This document shows, in pieces, positions 45,704-55,400 of a stretch of DNA of 64,000 bases. The stretch is from positions 2,294,001 to 2,358,000 of the forward strand of contig NZ_CATQJU010000001.1 of NCBI RefSeq assembly GCF_958301595.1, written 5' to 3'. Position 1 is the stretch's first letter. The number at the start of each line of letters is the position of its first letter. Below the pieces are notes generated by a model. It ran no database searches and was not told where the DNA came from. It was given only the letters and a program-made list of their open reading frames with translations. Both the position numbers and the translations under genes were made by a program. The stretch comes from Porphyromonas vaginalis (GTDB lineage Bacteria; Bacteroidota; Bacteroidia; Bacteroidales; Porphyromonadaceae).

Positions 45704-46495
45704 CTATTTGCTGGTACCCTTTTTGGCCTCCTGCCATAGCGTCTCCATCTCCTCTAGTGAGAGGTCGGTAATGCTTTTGCCATGCTCCTTAGCAGTCCGC
45801 TCAATGTACCCAAAGCGGTCGATAAACTTACGATTCGTCCGCTCCAGCGCATTGTCGGGGTTCACTCCATAGAGACGAGCCGCATTGACAATGCTAAAGA
45901 GCAAGTCCCCTATCTCGGCCTCTAGGTCGTCAGCACTGCCCGAAGTCATCTCCTGCTCGACCTCCTGCAGCTCTTCGCGCACCTTCGCCCAGACCTCCTC
46001 ACGCTCCTGCCAGTCGAAGCCGACAGCACGCGCCTTGTCCTGTATGCGATACGCCTTGATCAGTGCCGGCAGAGCTGACGGCACACCCGAGAGGACCGAC
46101 TTATTGCCGTCCTTCTCCTTTTGCTTCACCTGCTCCCAGAGCTGGACCACCTGTCCGGCATCCTCGACCTGCTCGGTAGCATAGATGTGCGGATGGCGAA
46201 AGATGAGCTTGTTGCACAGCTTGTTGCACACATCTACAATGTCAAAGTCGCCCTGCTCATCCCCTATGCGTGCATAGAAGAGGACATGCAGTAGCACGTC
46301 GCCTAGCTCCTTAGAGATAGCGTTCGTATCTCCTTGCTCTAGCGCCTCGCTCAGTTCGTAGACCTCCTCGATGGTGTTCGCCCGTAGCGACTCATTCGTT
46401 TGCTTGCGATCCCACGGGCAGTGCGTGCGCAGATTGTCTAGGACATCCAGTAGGCGGGAGAAGGCCTCCAGCCGTTCATCTTTGCTGTGTATCAT
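45704..46495 (-). CDS. mazG: Nucleoside triphosphate pyrophosphohydrolase MazG
   Basis: This 263-aa protein has two MazG domains. The first (about 10-110) has the metal-binding ExxE-type motif in CPWDRKQTNESL...EEVYELSEAL...KELGDVLLHVLFYARI. The second (about 160-245) has EELQEVEQEM...LEAEIGDLLFSIVNAARL. MazG hydrolyses (d)NTPs to monophosphates and cleans the pool of abnormal nucleotides; E. coli MazG also lowers ppGpp. The start is at MIHSKDERLEA (46495); the longer open frame runs into the palindrome array and is not real. A TACCTTTG -7 box on the minus strand lies at 46518-46525. Confidence 0.93.
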   Translation of the reverse strand: MIHSKDERLEAFSRLLDVLDNLRTHCPWDRKQTNESLRANTIEEVYELSEALEQGDTNAISKELGDVLLHVLFYARIGDEQGDFDIVDVCNKLCNKLIFRHPHIYATEQVEDAGQVVQLWEQVKQKEKDGNKSVLSGVPSALPALIKAYRIQDKARAVGFDWQEREEVWAKVREELQEVEQEMTSGSADDLEAEIGDLLFSIVNAARLYGVNPDNALERTNRKFIDRFGYIERTAKEHGKSITDLSLEEMETLWQEAKKGTSK

Positions 46496-46517
46496 AGCTT
46501 GTCTATTATTATAGTGC

Positions 46518-46525
46518 AAAGGTAC
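46518..46525 (-). promoter_or_regulatory. -7 box before mazG
   Basis: TACCTTTG on the minus strand, 22 nt before the ATG; the -33 region is not consensus. Confidence 0.55.
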
Positions 46526-46580
46526 CACTTTGAGGACAAAGCACCTCACCCATCGAGTCGCTCCCGCAGTTTTCCAAAAA

Positions 46581-46796
46581 CTTTCCAGCCTTGGAAAAAT
46601 AAATTTCCAACGCTGGAAACTTTCTTTTCCTCCCTTGGAAACTTTCTTTTCCACCCTTGGAAATTTCCTTTTCCACCGTTGGAAAAGAAAAATCCCCACG
46701 TAGGGATCGCAGAGTTCCTCCCTTGGAACTAAAGAGTTCCTCCGTTGGAACTAAAAAGTTCCAAGAGGGGAACTATTTTTGGAACTCGTATATACT
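46581..46796. repeat. 22-bp palindrome array 5 (longest)
   Basis: Nine complete 18-nt dyads start at 46581, 46603, 46625, 46647, 46669, 46691, 46713, 46735 and 46757, with a partial tenth at 46779. All are spaced exactly 22 bp with 4-nt spacers. Arms are TTTCC/GGAAA in units 1-5, ATCCC/GGGAT in unit 6 and GTTCC/GGAAC in units 7-9, so base changes are paired. The array lies upstream of mazG. Confidence 0.88.
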
Positions 46797-46894
46797 ACTA
46801 TATCAAACCGATACGAATGACACTGACGACAGCCTACGCTATGAGCGCACACGGATCAGGCTTAGCAGGAGGACGAGCAGTCTGTCATCGATGC

Positions 46895-46979
46895 AACTGT
46901 TGCAAAATTTGCAACAATTCAATCTGAGGGAAGTAAAGCCGTCTAGTAATTCAGTTGTTGCAAAAAGTGCAACAACTGA
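46895..46979. repeat. Pair of GTTGCA...TGCAAC palindromes
   Basis: AACTGTTGCAAA-TTTGCAACAATT (46895-46919) and TCAGTTGTTGCA / TGCAACAACTGA with a 5-nt centre (46951-46979, perfect 12-bp arms) lie 31 bp apart. They resemble the terminal GTTGCA motif of the family 2 MITE. About 300 bp here (46797-47103) otherwise holds nothing I recognise. Confidence 0.6.
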
Positions 46980-47103
46980 GTGTTAGTAAGGGCACACAGA
47001 GAGTGTCTAGCGGATTAGCTGGCTTGAAAAGCCTTAGCTTGCTCGTAGAGACTCTAGTGGACGGACGTATGAAGTAGTTAAGGGCAACTTCCTCTTCCAC
47101 AGC

Positions 47104-47835
47104 TCAGGGGAGCGGCGTGATGTGCTTGATACGGAAGGAGGGCGAGTGCAGCTCGGTGAAGTGGAGCAGCAGCCTGCGCAGGGTCTCGTACTCGGCGGTC
47201 GAGAAGCTATTTGGGGCAAAGTGCTCTAGGTCGTATCGCAGAAGCCTCGGCAAGGCACTCTGGAGTTCTGGCGTGAGCGGCACGGAGTAGTCAGTCTGGA
47301 GCGGGAGTATCGTCCACTGCTCGAGGTCTAGCCAGTGTGTCCTGTAGCTTTCTGAGTTCAGGCTTCGCATCTCTAGACCCTCGGGTAGGTATCCTTTGGC
47401 ACGCAGTATGGAGACGAACAGAGCTAGGTCAAAGCCTTGTAGCTCCTCAAGGCTCTCGATGCTGTCTAGCTGGTCTAAGGCTTGCACTACGATAGTATAG
47501 AGTTGCAGGTCCTCAGGCTCCTGTGCGAGCAGCTCTCTGAGGAGCTGGGATAGATAGAGGAAGTAACCGCTAGCAGCGGGTCGCTGAGCTAAAGGGAGCG
47601 CACCACGAACGAGCTGTACCTGACGGATGAGCTTGACGGGCTGACTGGCCGGCGAGGGGGTCGTAATCTGCAGACCTCGTAGCGGTTGGAAGAGGTTGCT
47701 CGTTGCTCGGCTCCGACCACCGATGGGTACGGAGAAGGCTGTAGCTCCCCACAAGTCGGTGTAGAGCGTAGCTATGAGTGAGCGGTCTGAGTACGGGATG
47801 ACACGCAGCACGATGCCCTCGACGGTGGTGATCAT
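47104..47835 (-). CDS. recO: DNA repair protein RecO
   Basis: This 243-aa recombination mediator works with RecR (and RecF) to load RecA on SSB-coated DNA. The N-terminal OB fold is typical (TTVEGIVLRVIPYSDRSLIATLYTDLWG...GGRSRAT), and a helical C-terminal domain follows (LFVSILRAKGYLPEGL). The length is normal. The zinc-binding Cys of some RecO proteins are absent, as in many Bacteroidota homologues. Its start overlaps the stop of the HAD phosphatase gene by 4 nt (ATGA). Confidence 0.92.
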   Translation of the reverse strand: MITTVEGIVLRVIPYSDRSLIATLYTDLWGATAFSVPIGGRSRATSNLFQPLRGLQITTPSPASQPVKLIRQVQLVRGALPLAQRPAASGYFLYLSQLLRELLAQEPEDLQLYTIVVQALDQLDSIESLEELQGFDLALFVSILRAKGYLPEGLEMRSLNSESYRTHWLDLEQWTILPLQTDYSVPLTPELQSALPRLLRYDLEHFAPNSFSTAEYETLRRLLLHFTELHSPSFRIKHITPLP

Positions 47836-48560
47836 AGGCGTGTCGCACTACTCGGTGTGAGCAGGGGCAGTAGCTCCCGCAGATCTCTGATCTCAAGCAC
47901 GGAGTGCTGTTGCTGGTCATATTCGGGCATCGGCACTTGCCATAGATTGTACCAGATGGAGTCGATGCCACTGTTGAAGGCACAAATGATGTCGCTCGGC
48001 CAACTGTCCCCAATGACGAGTGCCTCCTGACGGCTACAGCCTACTGCCTTCAAGGCGTAGTCTAGAAACTCAGGTGCCGGCTTAGGCACACCGACATGGT
48101 CGACGAGGATCACTTTGTCAATGTAAGGTGCCAGGCCCGAGCCGTTGATCTTGCCGTATTGCACCTCGCCAAAGCCATTGCTCACGATAACGATTGTGTA
48201 GCTACGATGTAGCTCTGCGAGCACCTCTAGGGCATGCGGTATGAGTGCTGTCTCTTGCTGCACATACTCGATGAAGCGCTGATTGAGCTCCTTGACCTGC
48301 TGGTCGCTCCACGAGACTTGTCCTCGCAGTGGATAGCGCAGACGATCTAAGAGCAGTTGCTCCTTGCTGATATACCCCTTGCGATAATCGTCCCAGAGCT
48401 GCTCCTGATGAGGGAAATAGACGGCAAAGTACTCTTCGAAGGTTGCATAGTAGGTGCCCCACCCCTCCTCATCGTAAAGTCTGTGCAGGCTAGCCTTATT
48501 ATTGTCAAAGGTAGCCCAGAGCGTATCATCGAGGTCGAAGAGTAGTGCTTTGTACTTCAT
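47832..48560 (-). CDS. YjjG-family HAD nucleotidase
   Basis: This 242-aa HAD hydrolase has motif I FDLDDTLW (residues 8-15), motif II IVSNGF, motif III Lys in KPAPEFLDYAL and motif IV IGDSWPSDI. Its helical cap (DNNKASLHRLYDEEGWG...YFPHQEQLWDDYRKGYIS) matches YjjG-type non-canonical pyrimidine nucleotidases that remove mutagenic nucleotides. The exact substrate is inferred from similarity. It is coupled to recO by an ATGA overlap. Confidence 0.9.
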   Translation of the reverse strand: MKYKALLFDLDDTLWATFDNNKASLHRLYDEEGWGTYYATFEEYFAVYFPHQEQLWDDYRKGYISKEQLLLDRLRYPLRGQVSWSDQQVKELNQRFIEYVQQETALIPHALEVLAELHRSYTIVIVSNGFGEVQYGKINGSGLAPYIDKVILVDHVGVPKPAPEFLDYALKAVGCSRQEALVIGDSWPSDIICAFNSGIDSIWYNLWQVPMPEYDQQQHSVLEIRDLRELLPLLTPSSATRL

Positions 48561-48599
48561 AGGTTTGCTGGCAAACTAAAGATGAGTCTCATAAACTTC

Positions 48600-48634
48600 A
48601 AAGGGGAGGTGTCTTGAGGCACCTCCCCTTTTGC
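48600..48634 (-). terminator. Terminator after the coiled-coil lipoprotein gene
   Basis: A perfect AAAGGGGAGGTG / CACCTCCCCTTT stem with A/T ends on both sides. It works for the minus-strand transcript and could act in both directions. Confidence 0.85.
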
Positions 48635-48660
48635 ATTAATGTAATGTGTCAGGAGACAGA

Positions 48661-49512
48661 TTAGTAGATCTGTATGACAAGTATCTTAGAGAGGCTCCAG
48701 AACTCTCGAGGATTAGTGATCTCAAGAGTTAGCATCTTGTCCTCTCCCTTGACCAGCTTGTAGCTAGACCCAGGGTGCTTCGTCTTGAGCTCAGCCTTCT
48801 TGGCATAGAGAGGTATGGAAGTAACCTTGCGTAGATCGATCTGCGTAAAGTAGTCAGACTGATAGCCCTCTGTGACGACCTCGCCATTGCGGATGATGTT
48901 CATATCCTTAAGGTCGCGTGAGGTACCGATGCAGTAGCGTACGGTGTTGAGCGCAGCGTCCTGACGATCTAGCTCGGCTTGCTGTGCTGCAGAGGTCTTG
49001 CTTAGATTCTCCACATTGCTACTTAGGTCTGTGACCATAGAGTCGAGGACACCGATAGCGTAGTTCTTGCGCTTGAGCTCCTCGGTGAGATCTAGGATCT
49101 CAGCATTCTTAGCATTGAGCTGCTCTTGTAGCGTGCCGATGGTGCGCTGTAGAGAGCTGTTCTTGTTTCCAGACTGAGCGAGCTTCTTGTTGAGGAGGTC
49201 GATGGTCTGGCGGTTAGACTCCAGCTTCTCATTGATCAAGCGTAGATTGTCCTCGATCTTACCACGCTGAGACTGGGGCACCTCGCTATTGCTGTCTAGC
49301 GTTATCATGCCTTCTAGCTGCTGTATCTGAGCAAAGTTCTGGATCACCATATTGATTAGTGAATCCTGCTCTGCAACTTGCGTGCGGAGAGACTGCAGTT
49401 CGGTGAGCTCCTTCTGTCGCTCTTCCTCCTGCTTACTGTTTTTACCGCAAGCGGTGAGCATTAGTAGCACTACTACCAATGCTGATAAAGTGAGAGATAG
49501 TGACTGTTTCAT
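48661..49512 (-). CDS. Coiled-coil lipoprotein, possibly Cbp1 adhesin-like
   Basis: This 283-aa protein has a signal peptide and a lipobox LTAC (Cys at residue 22). Residues 25-195 form a long coiled coil with regular heptads (LQRTIGTLQEQLNAKNAEILDLTEELKRKNYAIGVLDSM). A C-terminal globular domain of about 90 residues follows (RYCIGTSRDLKDMNIIRNGEV ... FWSLSKILVIQIY). The layout resembles a Bacteroides family named after the collagen-binding protein Cbp1, but this is memory of architecture and not an alignment. Its start overlaps the stop of rsmI (ATGA), so the two are coupled. Confidence 0.7.
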   Translation of the reverse strand: MKQSLSLTLSALVVVLLMLTACGKNSKQEEERQKELTELQSLRTQVAEQDSLINMVIQNFAQIQQLEGMITLDSNSEVPQSQRGKIEDNLRLINEKLESNRQTIDLLNKKLAQSGNKNSSLQRTIGTLQEQLNAKNAEILDLTEELKRKNYAIGVLDSMVTDLSSNVENLSKTSAAQQAELDRQDAALNTVRYCIGTSRDLKDMNIIRNGEVVTEGYQSDYFTQIDLRKVTSIPLYAKKAELKTKHPGSSYKLVKGEDKMLTLEITNPREFWSLSKILVIQIY

Positions 49513-50240
49513 AATTGTATAGTTGTATCTTCTGTTATGTGTCTATTGTTGTTTTTAGAGGCCTTGACGGGTGTAGCGCCAGCTACGACGATGACAAACT
49601 CCCCGCGAGGAGCTGTCTCTGCAAAGTGGTCGCTCAGCTCCTGGAGCGTGCCTCGCCGTACCTCTTCGTGTAGCTTAGACAGCTCACGACAAGTGGCTGC
49701 CTGTCGCTCTGCGCCGAAGTATGTGATCAGGTCAGCGAGCGTGCGACAGACCCGGTATGGCGACTCATAGATGATGATGGTGCGTGTCTCGGTGGCTAGT
49801 GCCGTGAGAAGTGTTTGCCGCCCCTTCTTGACGGGGAGAAAGCCCTCATAGCAAAAACGAGACGTGTCCAGTCCGCTAGCAACTAGAGCTGGGACAAAAG
49901 CGGTGGCTCCTGGCAGGCAGGTGACCGTCACGCCAGCATCTATGCAAGCTCGTATGAGCATAGCTCCTGGATCATTGATGCCTGGCGTACCGGCGTCGCT
50001 GATGAGCGCGACGGAGGTACCCTCGGCAATGCGCTGAGCTAGCCGCTCGGAGGTCTTGTATTCGTTGAACTTATGGTGGCTCTCCATAGGCTTCGCTATC
50101 TCGTAGTGCCGTAGCAATACGGAGGAGGTACGTGTGTCCTCGGCAAGGATCAGATCAGCCTCACGCAGAGCTTCTAATCCACGTAGGGTGATGTCTCCCA
50201 GATTACCTATAGGGGTCGGTACGACCGTTAGTTGAGCCAT
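49509..50240 (-). CDS. rsmI: 16S rRNA 2'-O-ribose C1402 methyltransferase RsmI
   Basis: This 243-aa tetrapyrrole-methylase-fold enzyme methylates C1402 in the decoding centre. Family motifs: VVPTPIGNLGDITLRGLEAL (start), LILAEDTRTSSVLLRHY, ISDAGTPGINDPGAMLI, TCLPGATAFVPALVASGL and ESPYRV. The start was chosen at MAQLTVVPTPIGN; the frame extends 16 codons upstream without conserved sequence. A possible -7 box TAAGTTTG lies at 50286-50293 (minus strand). It is coupled to the downstream lipoprotein gene by a 4-nt overlap. Confidence 0.94.
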   Translation of the reverse strand: MAQLTVVPTPIGNLGDITLRGLEALREADLILAEDTRTSSVLLRHYEIAKPMESHHKFNEYKTSERLAQRIAEGTSVALISDAGTPGINDPGAMLIRACIDAGVTVTCLPGATAFVPALVASGLDTSRFCYEGFLPVKKGRQTLLTALATETRTIIIYESPYRVCRTLADLITYFGAERQAATCRELSKLHEEVRRGTLQELSDHFAETAPRGEFVIVVAGATPVKASKNNNRHITEDTTIQL

Positions 50241-50377
50241 TGTAGTTATACTGCGTTCTTGACTAGTCAAGAGACAATTACGGTGCAAACTTACGAAAAA
50301 CTCGTGGAATCTAGCATTACCGCCCCGATCTAAACGAAGAAAGCGGTTGTCTACAAAGCTTTTACGAGTGTACGGAC

Positions 50378-50992
50378 TTATTCGATATCTTGCTCTTTCT
50401 GCAGCGTAACGCCATAGATCTCCCCGGCCGCTGCGACAAACGCGGGCATATCGCCTTGTCGTAGCTGTACCGTGAGATGGTACTGAGAGGTGTAGTCCTG
50501 AGCGATGATCTCGGCTCCATGGTTCTTGACCAGCAGCATCACGGGCCCCATCAGATCCATCTGGAAGCTGAGCGTCACGCTACTATATAGGATCACCTCT
50601 CTGACTGTTGCCTTGTCTAGGACTAGTTCGGTCGTAGAGCGATAGGCGTCGATCAGCCCACTGGTGCCGAGCTTGACACCTCCAAAGTAACGGACCACCG
50701 CCACAGCTACGTTGGTTAAGTCACGAGAGAGCAAGCGTCCTAAGATCGGCTTGCCAGCAGTGCCTGAGGGCTCTCCGTCATCGTTGGAGCGTGTCTCGTA
50801 CTCCTCAGCTCCATAGATCGAGTAAGCCCAGCAGACGTGCGTCGCACTGTAATGCTCCTTGCGAAGCTCCGAGATGCGCTCCAGGGCTTCCTCAGCACTA
50901 GCGACCGGATAGCAGTAACCGATGAAGCGGCTCCGCTGAATGTTTTGCTCGTCAATGGCTGGAGACTGGATGGTGTGGTAAAAGTCTTTCAT
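50378..50992 (-). CDS. YigZ/IMPACT-family protein
   Basis: This 204-aa cytosolic protein has the UPF0029/IMPACT N-terminal domain (RSRFIGYCYPVASAEEALERI...HVCWAYSIYG...SNDDGEPSGTAGKPIL and VAVVRYFGGVKLGTSGLIDAY), then a ferredoxin-like C-terminal domain. The family's bacterial role is poorly known; some members are proposed to act on peptides or to regulate translation-related processes. It follows the T9SS type B protein by 18 nt on the same strand. Confidence 0.9.
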   Translation of the reverse strand: MKDFYHTIQSPAIDEQNIQRSRFIGYCYPVASAEEALERISELRKEHYSATHVCWAYSIYGAEEYETRSNDDGEPSGTAGKPILGRLLSRDLTNVAVAVVRYFGGVKLGTSGLIDAYRSTTELVLDKATVREVILYSSVTLSFQMDLMGPVMLLVKNHGAEIIAQDYTSQYHLTVQLRQGDMPAFVAAAGEIYGVTLQKEQDIE

Positions 50993-51010
50993 CGGTCAGG
51001 CTTCCTCAGA

Positions 51011-52396
51011 TTAGTTGAAGTTGGGTTGCTGCGAGAAGTCGCTCTCTAGGATGTTGACGTCTCCACTCTTGTGGTACTGCACGCCATCGGCACCCTCAGC
51101 GGTGATGACGTAGTAGTAGACTCCACTCGGTACGGGCTTGCCACGACAGGAGCCATCCCAACCGCCATTGGGATCACTCCAGCTATAGATCAGTCCGCCC
51201 CAAGAGTCGTAGATGCGCCCTTCGAAAGAGATAAGCGACTGATGCACCACCTGAAAGAGGTCATTGACTCCTGGACTGCTAAAGGGCGTAAAGACGTTTG
51301 GCACCTCTAGCCTCGAGCTTTGTACCGTTACCACCACGGGCTGAGAGGTAGCTGTGCAACTAGCTGTGCGGTCGCTCACTGTGCCGTAGAGGGTGTAGGT
51401 GCCCATCTTGTCGAAGGTGTACTGAGCTTGGCGTCCGTTGAACTGCATCACCACGGGCGCGTCCTTAGAGATGCTGGCTCCCTCAGCAATGATGATCTGG
51501 TAAATGACCGCCGCAGGCTCATTAGCAACCAAATCAATCTCCACCGTGGCAGGAGCCGAGAGACTGGAGGGGAGTTGCTCCGCATTGGTTGCGGTCGAGT
51601 CTGCCGCCTGCGACTGCCCCGTGCTAAGCAGCCGATAGCGAGCGTGCAGCTCTACACGACGAGCCTGTAGCACGGGACTCTCTATGGGCAAGCCGTACTG
51701 ACTGGAGACACCCTCGGTAAAGCGGTCGCCGATGATAGCAAAAGAGGTGTCCGTGAGCGGAGCGATCAGATGCCACGCCCCACCATTGGTCTCGGGGAGC
51801 TGCTCTTCCTTTTGCTCTGCGGTGAAGGCATGAGCCTCCTCCTTGTAGACTAAGTCTTGGTAGCGCACTACTAAGCCACGATCCGCCTGCATGGAGGCAC
51901 CCTGTAGCGTGTGATAGGATATGGGAGCAAGCGGACGAGAGAGGGCGAGCGTCACCTGCTGGCAAGGCTCCGCAGCATCGTAGTCCGCCGTCAGTGTGAG
52001 GTTACTCAGAGAGACACGGCTGTAGTCAAAGACCCAGTAGTAGGCCCGCGTCATCATGATCTGACTAGGCTGAGCGGTGAAGTACCCGCACTCCAGCTGC
52101 GCATTGGGTAAGGTGACGGACGTGCCCGCATACTGCGCCGTAGCGACGGGCTGCGCCTCCTGTATCGAGGTGGTGTAGCTGTAGAGCTGCTCTCCCGTAG
52201 CTATGGGAAAGGTCAAGGTAACCGCACCACTCCCCTCTCCACTAGCGGGATGATAAGCCAAGAGCTGTACCTGCTGCCCCGTCGGGGTGTAGGGCTGACT
52301 GAGTTTGCCCGGACTAGCTGTGACACCCTGCGCCGAGAGTGTCACGGCAGAGCTGACGAGCATGAGGAGTGATAGGATCAAGCTTCTAGTCTTCAT
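51011..52396 (-). CDS. Exported protein with T9SS type B (gliding-motility-type) sorting domain
   Basis: This 461-aa protein has a signal peptide ending LSAQG. It has a beta-rich body and a PKD-like segment (AEGASISKDAPVVMQFNGRQAQYTFDKMGTYTLYGTVSD, about 305-350). It ends in the characteristic type B C-terminal domain (VPNVFTPFSSPGVNDLF, RIYDSWGGLIYSW, WDGSCRGKPVPSGVYYYVITAEG). Type B domains direct export through T9SS without the usual type A cleavage and anchoring; in gliding Bacteroidota they are found on large adhesins. This protein is small and its partner is unknown. It lies between the AddB-like gene and the YigZ gene. Confidence 0.85.
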   Translation of the reverse strand: MKTRSLILSLLMLVSSAVTLSAQGVTASPGKLSQPYTPTGQQVQLLAYHPASGEGSGAVTLTFPIATGEQLYSYTTSIQEAQPVATAQYAGTSVTLPNAQLECGYFTAQPSQIMMTRAYYWVFDYSRVSLSNLTLTADYDAAEPCQQVTLALSRPLAPISYHTLQGASMQADRGLVVRYQDLVYKEEAHAFTAEQKEEQLPETNGGAWHLIAPLTDTSFAIIGDRFTEGVSSQYGLPIESPVLQARRVELHARYRLLSTGQSQAADSTATNAEQLPSSLSAPATVEIDLVANEPAAVIYQIIIAEGASISKDAPVVMQFNGRQAQYTFDKMGTYTLYGTVSDRTASCTATSQPVVVTVQSSRLEVPNVFTPFSSPGVNDLFQVVHQSLISFEGRIYDSWGGLIYSWSDPNGGWDGSCRGKPVPSGVYYYVITAEGADGVQYHKSGDVNILESDFSQQPNFN

Positions 52397-52422
52397 GTGG
52401 CGTGCTACTATATATGGTGTCT

Positions 52423-55400
52423 CTAGAAATCAAGCTTCTTGCGTCCACAGATTGTCCTGTAGTTGCATTCATTGCAAATGTTCTGTACGGAGGTTTGGTA
52501 AAAGTGATTCTTAGGGTTTACTAGCTGGTTCAAGTATTCTAATACGATCTTTCTGATTACGTCTAGATCTTTGGGACTTTCAAAGTATATCGCCCCTTCG
52601 CTAGCCGGCACAGCGGGAGCCAACGAGTAGAGCGTAGGCTGCACCTCATGGATTCCGCCATTTACCTTCTGGATTCCACCCTTTACCTCCTGAGCATAGA
52701 GCAAGGCGTAGAGATAAGACTGTAGCATGTAACCGCCTAGCTTGTAGTTGTTTTCCTGAAAGCGCCAGCTTGTTAGCGTATCGGAGTCTAGTTTCTTTAG
52801 TTTCTTAGGCTGCTTGATGATCCCTGTCTTGTAGTCTACGATGCGACAGACACCTCCACAGACTTTGTCCACTCGGTCGGGCTGAGCAGTCATGTGTATC
52901 GTATGCTCGTCCCACTCGAAGGTGACGTTCATCATCTTCGTCTCACTGGCCAGCAGCTGGAGCGTGCCACTCTCCCCGAGCAAGAGGCGGTCTATCTCTA
53001 GAGCCTTGTAGATGTATCGCTCCAGGTCTGTCAGGAGGATTTCGTCGGGGGCACTCTTGTCAGAGACGATCTCTTTATAGATGTCTGTCAGCATCTGGCG
53101 AGAGACCTTGTGCTCGAGCTGATCTCGAGTTATGACGTCTCCAGGCTTCTGCACCAGTCCTTTGTAAAACAGCTCTAGATACTCATGCACTATCGAGCCC
53201 AACTCTATCTGTGTCACCACTCCAGGCTCAGGTCGTGGCTCGCCGACACCCTTTATCTTCTTAAGGTAAAACTGGTAAGGGCACTTGTAGTAAGTGATCA
53301 GGTCAGATGGAGAGAAGGTCCTCTTGCCTGAAGCCAACTGCGCTATGTAGCGACGCACCTCCTCATCTTGACCCGTGATCTGGGGCACCATCTCGTCTCT
53401 CGCCTCCAGTGGGTCTGCATAAGCGGACTCTTGGGGCTTTAAGTTTGTCAAGTAGCGTATCTGATCCACATAGCGCGAAGGCTCCATCGAGGAGATGCTC
53501 TTAGGACGAGTATCTTGGAGTAGATAAACTTCCTTAGCGCCCTGTATGAGGCGATAGAAGTGGTAAGCATTGGTGTCATCTTCCGTACGGTAAGTGGTCA
53601 TACCGAAGGCTCTTCGTAGCATATCGGGGATCAGCGTCGTCGTATGGCTCGACTTAGGCAGATCACCCTCCTGCACATTGAGCATGATCACATAGTCAAA
53701 GGTGAGCGTACGGGTCTCCAAGAAGCCCATCACCTGCAAGCCCTCTAGCGGAGCTCCCTCGAAGGGTATACTCCCCACAGCCAACAGTTGCTCCAAGAGG
53801 TAGGCGACATGCATCGGTGTGTCTAGCAGATGCCGAACACCGTCGCGCGCTGTTAGCAGGTTAGACACCTGTGTGGCATAGCGAACTATCTGGTCGCGTG
53901 CCTCCGAGAGGATTACTTGATCTATCGGCTCCTCAGCAGCTTCGTCCTCCTCTTCCTCTGGTGCTGACGAGCTCTCTTTGATCAGCTCTAGCAGTTGACC
54001 AACACGACCGAGTAGCTCTTTACCAGTAAAGCTAGGTGTGAGTATCTCTAGGAGAGGCTGTCGTATCGCCTCATCAGCATCTTTCGTAAGCTCCTCGATG
54101 ATCTCACGAAGCTCCGATGCTTTGATGGCATAGTGATGGAGAGCTATCTGCTCCATCAGGGTAGTCGTCAGCTCACCAAAGAGCTTGCGCGTCAAGGGGG
54201 CTGCCAGCCAAAGTTGCAAGCGTGAGCAGGTGAGCTTGACACGAGTTAGCTCTCTATCTGAGGGACTCACGAGCCCGAAGATGTTTAGGTATCTACGTAT
54301 CCAAGTCGCGACAGAGGTGTACTGGAGGGGGTAGCCCATCGTCACGTTGAGCGATGTGCAGGTCGGCTGCTTGAGCGACTTCATCAGAGGGATGAGCGTT
54401 TTCTCATCGTTGAGGACGATCGCTATGCGTAGCTCTTCGAGTGCTTTAGGATCGCGCTCGATGATCTCGTCGATGAGACTATTGACCACTTGTGGCTGGA
54501 GAATGGTTGAGTTGAGCGAGAGGAGATGGATCTCTGGCGAATGCCCACGAGCCTCTTCTCCGTCTATGACCTCACCTCCGTCTATGACCTCACCTCCGAG
54601 AAGATTGACGTTTTGCTCGATCGTACGGTAGAGATGATTTGTAAATTCGTCTGTAGCGTCTAGCGAGACTTTCTGCCAGTAAAACTGCACCTTGAGCGCA
54701 TCAGCATCGGCTGTCCGTAGCTTCTTGATGATCTCCTGCTCCGCTGGCGTCAGGTTGTAAAGTCCCACGAAGGAGACCAAGCTGATCTTCGAGCCACTAT
54801 GGCGACGTAGCTCTCTGAGTAGATCATCATCAGTAAAGTCTCGCTCCGCAACGAGCCTATAAGCTGCTGCTCGGTATGCCACTCCGAGCTCGGTCAAACG
54901 TGCATTAAATCGCTTATAAATCTCTCTCCAGACGATGGAGAAGTGGAGATACTCTGCGCCGTGCGCTTTTTTGAAAAAGTCTTTAGGCAGTGTGGTCCAA
55001 AACTTTTGGATTGCGTCGCGCTCCTCTTCTGTTAGGAACTCGTAGTCATCAAAAGCATCTAGCTCCTCGAGATTTCCCAAGAGCATCTCCACATGCGCCA
55101 GGGCAAGATCCATATCTTGGAAGTCTCGTAGCATGCGCTCCGTCTGACTCAGGCGAAGCATCTGATCTGTCTCCGTCTGCGCCTCGCCCTGCTCCGCCAG
55201 ATAAGCTGCGTAGACCTCGTAGAGTATCGATATGAGTGCTGTGTTGTCTAGGATGACCCGCCCACTCATCTCAGTGATCCACTCGTCGATGGTGACTATG
55301 CGAGGCAGGATAGTGGCAGCATCGGCCAGTTGCGCGATGAGCTCACGCTGTAAGAATGTGCCAGCACGCTTTGTCGGCACCACCACCAGCTGCTCTCTCA

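Noticed and set aside
46496-46699. N-terminal extension of MazG
   Set aside because: It runs through the promoter and palindrome array; the conserved MazG sequence begins at 46495.
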